From assembly GCF_019175385.1 (NCBI RefSeq), contig NC_083344.1, positions 22,018,380-22,082,379 of the forward strand: a stretch of 64,000 nucleotides of DNA. The letters are read 5' to 3'. Made by a program: the position numbers and the translations under genes. The stretch's first letter is position 1. Each line of letters starts with the position of its first letter. Source of the DNA: Lycium barbarum. Taxonomy: Eukaryota > Streptophyta > Magnoliopsida > Solanales > Solanaceae. The notes beneath the pieces are model-generated. The model was not told where the DNA came from, made no database searches, and saw nothing but the letters and a program-made list of their open reading frames with translations. Below are positions 56,282 to 64,000 of the stretch, piece after piece.

Positions 56282-57039
56282 AAGTGGTATCAGAGCAGGT
56301 CGGTCTAAGGGTTGTCTGCAAAGTCGTGTCCGGTAGAGTCCTGTTTATCGGTGTGAAGCCGGCCACACTTATAAGCAGGAGGCTGCGGGGCATCTAGGAA
56401 ATATTGACCTTCTTATGTCTTAGATCGTGCGATAGAGCCAAGTCATAAGGAATAAGATTTCCCTATATGAGCTATATGTATGACGAAAGAAAACGAGTAA
56501 GGCTGCGGAAGCTTATAAAGGTAAGTCCCGACGTAATTGTTCTGTTACCTGAACTGGAAGTATTGGATGGCAGGGATGTGCCATATAGTCGTACGTTCTG
56601 TGAGGCCTTGATGACATTGGCCGCATACAGGTTTTGAATAATAGGAACAGTAAAGAAGGTTCTGCCAGAACGGGTACGCCCCACAGGAAGAAGTTTGGGA
56701 AAGAAATACTGTGAATAGGTAATAAGTGAAATGCGTTGGTTCAGAAAGGTTATGGATTTGGGTGTGGCAACAAAGGTAAGGTCGCTACCATCGGGAATCT
56801 GGAAGCCCAAGACGGGAGGTGGTCATACACACAGGCGGAAGGTGAACATCGGGAACCAAAGGGTAAAACGGTAATTACAAAAGAAGGGACGTGTTACGAA
56901 AATGTTTTGGGAACTGTAAGACTTCGACCTGCTCCAAGAACATGTAATAAAGGTCATGTGAGGGAGCGGACGCGAAAATATCAGCATTAAGACACCGAAT
57001 TTCAGTAAAGTTTTTGGGTTAAGCGTGCTCAGGTGGGAG
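56282..57039 (+). mobile_element. Array internal region 3, truncated
   Basis: Primer site at 56285-56296. Colinear with region 1 for about 757 bases, then lost at about 57039 in the middle of the 5S-like segment (57018-57039 keeps only GTTAAGCGTGCTCAGGTGGGAG minus its right half). The adjoining sequence belongs to another LTR. Confidence 0.9.
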
Positions 57040-58843
57040 TGGGTTGTTGTTGATTGTTTTGGCCGAGTTGAATTCTCGGGGATGCTATATGTATAGGGGA
57101 AATGCTGCCCAAATTTCTGTAGAAAAGTGTTGATTCAAGATTTAAGTCCTAAAGTCTTATGGCTAACATTTGGTAAATGTGACCATTTATAGATTTTGGG
57201 CGAAACGGGAATAGAATTTGGAAAGGCGTAAAGAGCATATAAGGTATGTAAAGCTATCCCGATCCTTCTTTTGGCATGTCCTAGGTGTACTAGGATCGGA
57301 TTTGAGCCTCGGAAAGTATTCTGCTCATCGGAATCTGCATTTGAAAATACCCCTTTTTCATTCAATGGAATTGAACCCTATAAGTATGCTTTATTGAAAG
57401 AATTGTGCAAACTTCCGCAAATTGTCTAGAAAATTATGGAATGTCCCCAGAACCGCCGTAGGTGACTTTATAAGCTTAAAATACGTAATTTGAGCCCACC
57501 GCTTCGTTTGTCCCGAGGTGGGCCCACTATTTTCGATTTTACCCTTTTGTGTTTATGACTTGTCTTCGAGCATTTTTTTTAGAAATATTCTAACTACTCT
57601 TTTAACTACTAAATAAAAATTGTTTTAATATTTCATTAAACCTTATGAATTGTTTTGAAACTTGGGAACGATCTCAGAAAGATTATGCTTCCGTAACCCA
57701 TTTTGACATTCGAATTTCACTTACAATGACTCCGTTCAATTTCATTGATTTAATCTGTCATTCGATATGCTTCATTGAGTCTCTGGAAATATATATGATA
57801 TTTTTATTGCATTTAGTTTCTCACTACTCCATTCGTGGATGCCTCAATGTTTCCCACACTGAGCCCGGGCCAGGATATGTTGTCAAGCGTATTTCACTGC
57901 ATTGTTCGCCGCGCCTCGATGTGAGGGGGCAGGTATACATGTACATGGGTTGTGGAGTATGCTGTGCCATGTACACACATTCTGATATGATATGATCTGA
58001 TATGGCCATCTGATATGATATGTTATGTTACGGGGTTATCCCCTATTCTGCTCCTTATGTGTGGTGGCACCAGCGTCGGGGGGTGGCCACGTTCTGTTTG
58101 CCGAGTCCCTTGGCAGGGGTCGGATATGATATGGTATATGTTTCTGTACACACTCCTCATGTTTCGAAAATATGCATTTGATACTTCGGGTGTTACACTC
58201 ACTTCTCTGTAAGTTCTGTTTCGGTTATGATCTTGTTCCGTAATGGGACCAGGTACGACATATGTTTCCAGCGAATATTATTTATGCTATATGATCAGCA
58301 TTTTGCTAATCTGGATATTCAGTTCATTTTCTGTATCTTCTGCTTCGATTATGACTTTGTTTACTACGTTCCGTGCTTTACATACTCACTACATATTTCG
58401 TACTGACCCCCTTCCGTCGGGGGCTGCGTTTTCATGCCGCGCAGGTACAGACGACAGGTTTGCTGATCCGCCCGCTTAGGACTTTATTCTGCTATTTTGG
58501 AGCGCTCCTTTATCCGGAGCCTATATTTTGGTACAGTCCTCTACTATTGTATATATGTACGCTATTCAGGGGTACGACGGGGCCCTGTCCCGTCTTATGA
58601 TTCTGTTATGTTCTGTAGAGGTCTGTAGACATACTTGTGTGGGTTCTGTATATGTTTTGGGTTGTTATGATCGGTGATGGCCTTATCGGCCTCTACGTGC
58701 AAAATCTGTTCATCTGTGATATTTAGTAGCGCCAACTAACCTTTATATTAATATATTTTGATAATATGCTGGTTTGGGGTATCGGGTACGTTTGGGTGTC
58801 CAGTACGGACACTAGTCACGGCCTACGGGGTTGGGTCGTGAGA
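57040..58843 (+). mobile_element. Diverged LTR fragment related to array LTRs
   Basis: Shares with array LTRs the order GGCCGAGTTGAATTCTC, GGGGAAATGCTGCC, AAATTTCTG, GTAGATTTTGG-like and the terminal conserved block (58361-58446: CGTACTGACCCCC, GGGGGCTGCGTTTTCATG). It ends at a GGGTCGTGAGA variant of the usual GTCGTGACA near 58843. Its 5' part is missing at the junction with the array. Open frames at 57645-57995, 58243-58479 and others are LTR sequence. Confidence 0.75.
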
Positions 58844-59653
58844 ATGCTCTCTCCACCTAATGGTGAATTCCCTGAAACATTCAATAGATTTCTTTCGCAC
58901 CTTGGTCAGGGACATTTTATCTGGAGCAATGTCTATATCATACTGAAATTGTCACACAAACTTTTGAGCCATGTCTTCCCAAGTATGCCATTTAATGATA
59001 TGTTGATCGGTGAACCAATCCGAAGCTATTCATGTTAAGCTCTCGCTAAAGTAGGCTATAAGCATTTCATCCTTACCTCCAGCTCCTCTCAATTGATTTC
59101 AATACCTCTTCAAGTGGGCTACAGGATCGCCATGCCCATCAAACTTGTCAAACTATGGAGTCTTAAAACCGGGGGGCAAGTGAACATTAGGAAACATGCA
59201 CAAGTCTTTGTGTGAAACACTATTATGACCATCTTGCAATTTTGTTATGGATCGCCCCAAGCTTTTCAATTTCCTGGTCATTTTCTCGTCTTCCACGGTA
59301 CTAGTAAGATTTCCAATATTAATAGAAGGCTCAAAGTGAGGGCACGGATCCGAGACTTTGAAAGTAGGTTCTGAAGTATAAGGCTGAGTATCCGGGGATT
59401 TGAACATGGGCTCACTGTTAGAAGGATCACCTGACACAGTACGCGGAACTTGGATTGAGGTTGGCATAGTAGGGGAAATGTTTGGGAAGCCAGGAGGCGG
59501 TGGAGGTAGTGCCAGACTAGTTGTCCAAGCTCGATACATATTTGTCATGTGTTGTTTTATAATTCTTACTTCTTCAACTAACCCCGAGTTTTGGTCAACC
59601 AACTGTGGTTGAGCACCTGCATCAACCAAACCAGTGTCCTCGTTGGTTGCCAT
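58844..59653 (-). pseudogene. Tat-type gag remnant (minus strand)
   Basis: The intact part is 59153-59653, from MATNEDTGLVDAG through VRIIKQHMTNMYRAW (helical), a Pro/Ser-rich middle and a second helix (MTRKLKSLGRSITKLQDG) to LPPGFKTP. Below 59153 the gag core continues with stops: FDGHGDPVAHLKRY, then LRGAGGKDEMLIAYFSESLT, WEDMAQKFV and KMSLTKVRKKSIECFREF. The motifs match the plus-strand gag at 39395-39700, but the N-termini differ, so it is another subfamily. It breaks at 58843, where the plus-strand LTR fragment starts. Confidence 0.85.
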
Positions 59654-60312
59654 TCATTTTTTGGTTTTCGACCTTGTATTGTATGGATGAGTTGCCAGCT
59701 TTAAAACCACAACCGACCATCTTCTAAAACATCATGAATGAAAGACAAGTGGGTTAGGACATTTTATGCGCATATTTACAATTATCAATTCTAAGGGTAA
59801 CAATGTCATTTTGGCATCATCCCAATTCCCGCTTGATTTGGCCTTCGTCTCTTTCTTTTTTTTCTTTTGGGCTCCGCTCTTTCACAACTTTTTTTTGCAT
59901 ATTTTTTTAAATAATTTAATCGAACCCGACTTGGGATGCCTACGTATGATGCTAAACATGAATCAGATCTTTGCGTAGTTCGGGAAGATAGGACATAGTG
60001 CAACCAACAATTTTTCTTTTTGAATTTCGAAACAAACGAGACTCAAGAAATATTTTTGAATTTTTGAATTTCCTAACAAATAAATCCTAAATCGACAAGT
60101 AAAAGAAAATATTTTTGATTTTCTAAGTTTAAAATTTCGACCAAAGGGAACTCAACTATCGAAAGAAAAAATCTTTTTATGCGTTTTTTTTTTTTTTGCA
60201 TTTCTTGAATAAAAACTAAAACTCCCTTTTTTTTTTTTTTTGAATTTTTGAATGAAGATGAAGATGACTCTCTCTCTCTTTTTATTTTTATTTTTAATAA
60301 GGATCAAAAACT

Positions 60313-60350
<38 letters not shown>

Positions 60351-61354
60351 ATCACCGAACCCGAGGAGGGCTGCCTACGTATCGTCGCCCCGAGGGACGG
60401 GAATCAGGTGTGTGTAGTTCGTGCCGATTAGACTGCTAAGGACATCAAAAAATTGACCCCTGACTCGAAAAACAAGTATTTCTATTTTTCTCTTTTTTCA
60501 AAGACATGGAATAAAACAAAATAAAAATCTTTTTGGGTTTTTGACCAAGACATGTACTAAAGAGAGTAAACTAAACTAAACACATTTTTATTAAAGAAAA
60601 TAACGAAAGTAAAATCTTTTGGAATTTTATTTGAACAAAATGTATAGAAATAATAAAATCTCACTTTTTGTTTTGTTTGTTTTTTTTTTTTTTTTTTTGA
60701 AAGAAGGGGATTTTTTTTTTTTAAAAAAAAGAAGACACTAAGACTCCTAAAGCTACAAATCCTTTTCAACACCTACTAACACTCTCTAATATTCTCATTT
60801 TCTTTTCAAACACTCCTCCCCAAATCAGTCCGCCAAATGACATTTTTACCCTCAAAATGCAACAAATAGCACATAGTGTTGATTCATGCCTTTTTGGGCT
60901 GCGAGCCCAGTTTTGACATTACTTTGGGACAATTCTCCTACAAAGGAACACGATATCAAGGATCGAGTCCTGCTAGGTCCAAATAATAGTGTCCTAAAGG
61001 CTGACCTAGGTTGGGGCTCGCTAACAAGGTTGTTCGAGGAGGCACGTGGTCGATAGCGACTGCTTTGTTTTCCGCCTACTCCATGCTTGAAATGCCCCCT
61101 CCCTAAAAATTTGGATGACTCTCGAAAAGGTTGTGTACGCTTACAACGTACTCCGAAACTTGTTACAGAAAGAATTGGGGGGTTATGCAAATGATGCCAG
61201 ATATAAAGCGGTAACAGACAATGAAAATGCGATAAACAAATAAACTCAGGAAAATAGCAAATAAAGCAAAAATGATTAACCAAACGAAACATTTACCCAA
61301 GATTTTCTAACTAAGCCAATACAAGTCATTTTTGACAAGCTTGAATTCTAAAAG
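59654..61354 (-). other. Tat element leader, non-coding
   Basis: Lies between primer site and gag. It carries several T runs (60186-60199, 60229-60241, 60682-60698, 60713-60722), an (AT)n run at 60316-60348 and two copies of a TGCCTACGTAT-type motif (about 59936 and 60371), typical of Tat leaders and spacers. The ORF1 of Ogre is absent here. Open frames (60152-60355, 60557-60772, 60852-61292 minus) are low complexity or unsupported. Confidence 0.7.
60316..60348. repeat. (AT)n microsatellite
   Basis: About 16 AT units inside the Tat leader. Confidence 0.95.
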
Positions 61355-61372
61355 TCCCCAGCAGAGTCGCCA
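61355..61372 (-). other. Primer-binding site, tRNA-Arg
   Basis: TGGCGACTCTGCTGGGGA on the minus strand, four bases from the LTR end at 61377. A perfect copy of the Tat/Ogre site. Confidence 0.9.
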
Positions 61373-61376
61373 GAGC

Positions 61377-63274
61377 TGTCACCCCCCTTTTTTCCACAAA
61401 ATAATGATTTATTATGTTAAGTTCAAAAGGATTTTCAAATCGAAAGTGACGAAAATTGTGTTTCAAAAAGGGATTTTATTTTGAGAAAAAGAGTCGCCAC
61501 CTGGTATCGAGTTTTGGTGTACCAAGTCACCGTAAAATCAATATTCCTTTCAAAACATGTTTGACTCTAAAACTGATTAGCGATAGAGATTCCGGTTAAG
61601 GAATTCTGTTGATCGAGGGGAAGGTGTGAGGCATCCCTCGAGTCCCGTGGTTTTAGCACGGTCGCTTTAATTAACTCGTATCGGCTTAAGTAGAAACTAA
61701 ATCACATAAACCCACATAAAACAAATAAGCGCACAGACGAGAAAACTCAAATATAATGTCCAAATTATTATAACCCAAAATAAAAGAAAACTGCGATAAA
61801 ATAAACCTATACTATCCTATGCTATCCTATTCTAAGCTATCCCCGACATCCTGGGGTCTTCTCCGGGAACGGCCTCCATTTGTACATTAATTTCTTCCGG
61901 GACATCCCACCCGGGAATGAATACATAACTTTGAAAATCAAAACAAAAACAAGCAATTCAAAGCAAGCAAGTAATCAAACGGACCTATGTATTTGCCTAC
62001 CCCCAAACGAATGAAATAATAAACTTTTAAAAAAAATTGTACCCTAATCTATCTCAATGCATAAAACCAAGTTCATTCAATTCGAAATCAACCCCTCCCT
62101 GCAAATTTAACAATGAACTCTTTGCTAATCACAATCTTATTAATCCATTCTTCTATTTCGAGATTTCAATAATTAGTCTAAAATCAAACCATTTCCATCA
62201 TCCAAGATTAAGATAATCATATAAAGAATGGATAAAACAATTATACCAAAATAACAATGATAGATCAAGATAAGAGATGGACCTTAAAGCAACGAAATCC
62301 ACTTCAAATCGAGAATCTCGTTGAAACAAGGAAAAATTCACGCCTTTGTACCTCTAACAAAACCACCGACCTGATCTTAAATCTCAAGCAGAGACCTCGA
62401 CGGAAAACCCAACTGACGATAAGAAGGCTTCGATATAGAAACAAGACTTCCGTCAAAAGCTATTTCAATAGAACACTAAGGTTGAATGTGGTGTTGTAAT
62501 AGAGTTTTCTATGAGTTTGTGGCTGTTTTTTGTGATTTTTCTGATGATTATCGATGGGGTTTTGTAGGTGTATGGATAGTGGCGTGAATAGGAGTAGTAA
62601 CGGGTTTTGGTGGAGACGGTGGAAAGGGATGGTGGGACAATGGGTCACGGTGGAAGTGGTGGGTGTAGTGGTGTTTCCGGTGAGTAGTAAAAAAACAGAA
62701 TGAAGAAGATGATGTTTTTTCTTATCTTTGGGATCTATCCGTTTCTCTTTCTCTACATCTGTGCCTATCCCCGTTTTTCCTTTCTTTTCTTTTTCCTTTT
62801 TTTTTAATTGTGTGGGTTCCACCCCCAACAATAATATTTGTCCAAAAAAACGTGACCCTCTCCCCCTTTTGTGATAAGATTTGTTATGAAACTTTGTCAT
62901 TTTGTGGTGAGGTGGTATAATCCCATTTGCCACTTTTCTCCCTTTTTGTCATCTTTTTTTATTTATCTTTTTATTTAAATGCAAAAATAAGAAATACTTA
63001 ATAACTACTCGTAGATAGAGAAAAATATACTATTTACAAGAAAATGACTAGCTAAACAAAATTAAATCCTATTTTTTTTTTTTTGTAATTTTCATTCTTT
63101 TGATCACAAAACTTATACTCTAAAAATAGTAATATTTTTTCTTTTTGATTTTCGCAGAATAAACCTACTAAATAAAGATAGAATAAAATCGCCACATCAA
63201 AATTAAAATTAAAAGAAATATTTAGACACAATAAGGTGAAACACTCGGGGAGGGTCAAAAATTACGTGTCTACA
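61377..63274 (-). mobile_element. Tat-type 5' LTR (minus strand)
   Basis: 1898 bp. In plus coordinates it begins TGTCACCCCCC and ends GTGTCTACA, i.e. TGTAGACAC...GGGGTGACA in LTR sense. The part near its 3' end (CACACCTTCCCC, CCGGAATCTCT, AGGTGGCGACTCTTTTTCTC) matches the Ogre-like LTR near 34404-34560. The frame at 62460-62933 (minus) and 62257-62499 lie in LTR sequence. The next five plus-strand bases, CTAGG, would be the target duplication; the partner end is lost. Confidence 0.9.
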
Positions 63275-63487
63275 CTAGGTTACTCGGTCTATGAGTAAAA
63301 GAGCATGTCTAGTAGAGTCTTGCAGATCGATACGATGAGCTCCGTACTTATCTTCGAAGGGCTATGGGACGTTTAAGAAATTTCACCTTCTTTCACTCCT
63401 CCCTGCTACTTTATTCAAATTGGTATCTGGCTTTGTCGAATTGGTATCTGATCCACTTCTATTCTCTCACAGATAGCGAGGACATGA
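63275..63487 (+). mobile_element. Chromovirus leader (plus strand)
   Basis: Matches the leader of the 4195-30589 chromovirus: CTAGGTTA at the start (1-2 bases after where the primer site would end), GTCTAGTAGAGTCTTG, then GATGAGCTCCGTACTTATCT and TACTTTATTCAAATTGGTAT. The Tat element evidently inserted between primer site and leader. Confidence 0.88.
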
Positions 63488-64000
63488 GCTACCATCACGA
63501 GGGATGAGGTGCCTGAGCTTGCTGCTAGGGAAGGCATTAGAGGACGAGTGCAGGCGATAGGTCGCGATCATGCTAGAGACCATGGAGCTGCACCGGCTTG
63601 GGGTGGGGGCCCAGTGGCTGGACAGAGGCGAGCACATTCAGCTTCTCCAGAGCATCAGCCCGAGGGAGCACAATCAGCTAGGGGAGGTGAAGGGCAAGAC
63701 CTGACTCACCCCGATACTATGTCTGATCAGGCATTCCAGGATATCATGGCCCGTGAAGTTCTTCATCTTGACGACCAGCATGCCGTAGGGGGTGCCACTA
63801 CTCCAGGTGGTTCCCAGACTCTAGTGGGGGTATGGACTCTCGAGCAGGGCCAGACTATGGGGACGCATCCTGCTGCTGCTATGGCCCTATATTTAGGTGG
63901 TTTTCCAGCCCTTGAGGGTACTCCCAGACCCGTGGCAGTTCAGCCTTTGACCATTGAGGATCAGGAGCTGGTTGGGAGTTTCTTGAAGATGGAGTCGCCC
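63488..64000 (+). pseudogene. Chromovirus gag N-terminus, runs off window
   Basis: An open frame of 171 codons with no stop to the window end. It follows an in-frame TGA at 63485-63487, where the start region has decayed; the first ATG in frame is at 63719 (MSDQAFQDIMAREVLHL). The N-terminal part is Arg/Gly/Ala/Pro-rich and disordered (RGRVQAIGRDHARDHGAAPA), and the end reads LTIEDQELVGSFLKMESP, the lead-in to the gag core (FLKM.PP). It supplies the gag segment that is deleted from the copy at 13289-13704. Whether the rest of this copy is intact lies outside the window. Confidence 0.8.

Larger units (their letters stand above)
42585..57039 (+). mobile_element. Tandem array of a non-autonomous LTR element: three LTRs, two full and one partial internal regions
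   Basis: LTRs at 42585-45972, 47796-51117 and 52957-56281, each TGTTATAACC...GGTGTGACA. Internal regions at 45973-47795, 51118-52956 and 56282-57039 (truncated). Units repeat every 5211 and 5161 bp and are nearly identical. Each internal region starts with a perfect iMet primer site, and the two complete ones end with a chromovirus-type polypurine tract preceded by GAGGACGAATGTTCT. No gag or pol remains, so this is a large non-autonomous derivative with LTRs longer than its interior, presumably mobilised by a chromovirus. The tandem form fits unequal recombination between LTRs of neighbouring copies. The right end is broken. Confidence 0.92.

Noticed and set aside
57645..57995. 116-codon frame as a gene
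   Set aside because: It lies in a diverged LTR fragment and ends in low-complexity ATGATATGAT repeats.
60852..61292. 146-codon minus-strand frame as a gene
   Set aside because: It lies in the Tat leader next to the primer site, has no recognisable motif and biased composition.
62460..62933. 157-codon minus-strand frame as a gene
   Set aside because: It lies wholly inside the Tat LTR; Lys- and Thr-rich composition follows from base composition.

Overview
This is a plant nuclear window, most likely from the nightshade family (Solanaceae) and from gene-poor, probably heterochromatic DNA. The family assignment is inferred from the style of the LTRs and of the Ty3/gypsy gag and pol. I found no cellular protein gene, tRNA or intact rRNA gene. 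Almost every base can be assigned to Ty3/gypsy LTR retrotransposons of three kinds, inserted into one another: chromoviruses (Tekay/Del-like, initiator-Met primer site), an Athila-like element (tRNA-Asp primer site) and Tat/Ogre-like elements (tRNA-Arg primer site). All coding regions are broken by stops, frameshifts or deletions.

Layout. 1-1253: end of a plus-strand LTR. 1254-3820: minus-strand chromovirus leader scrap and LTR, with a 40-bp tandem array. 3821-4194: AT-rich flank. 4195-30589: a complete minus-strand chromovirus with matching 5-bp target duplications (AAATA). A 2.6-kb solo LTR (6405-9012, duplication AAGAC) sits in its 3' LTR. A 13.7-kb Athila-like element (13848-27590, duplication CGTAC) sits in its leader. 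30595-42300: LTR, ORF1, a zinc-knuckle-like ORF, gag and protease of a plus-strand Tat/Ogre element lacking reverse transcriptase. 42585-57039: a tandem LTR-internal-LTR-internal-LTR-(partial internal) array of a non-autonomous element with 3.3-kb LTRs and a non-coding 1.8-kb internal region. 57040-58843: a diverged LTR fragment. 58844-63274: the 5' part of a minus-strand Tat element (gag remnant, leader, primer site, LTR). 63275-64000: plus-strand chromovirus leader and the start of gag.

Three signals stand out. (1) The Athila-like element carries paired 11-bp palindromes of the type TACGGWCCGTA, always 19 bp apart start to start: four pairs in each LTR just upstream of the TATA box, and six pairs between pol and ORF3. 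The same 19-bp paired module, with the same accessory half-site and orientation relative to transcription, lies upstream of the TATA box of the unrelated solo LTR. (2) The pol-ORF3 spacer looks like a separate transcription unit: palindrome modules, TATA-like box, pyrimidine-rich leader, 5' splice site, intron and 3' splice site three bases before the ORF3 ATG. (3) Each internal region of the tandem array holds a 53-bp, ungapped 5S-rRNA-like segment spanning the A-box to C-box promoter region, and the third copy is cut inside it.

The nesting order gives relative ages: the chromovirus is older (its LTRs differ by indels and many substitutions), while the Athila-like element is younger (about 31 mismatches over about 1.4 kb between its LTRs, counted by eye).
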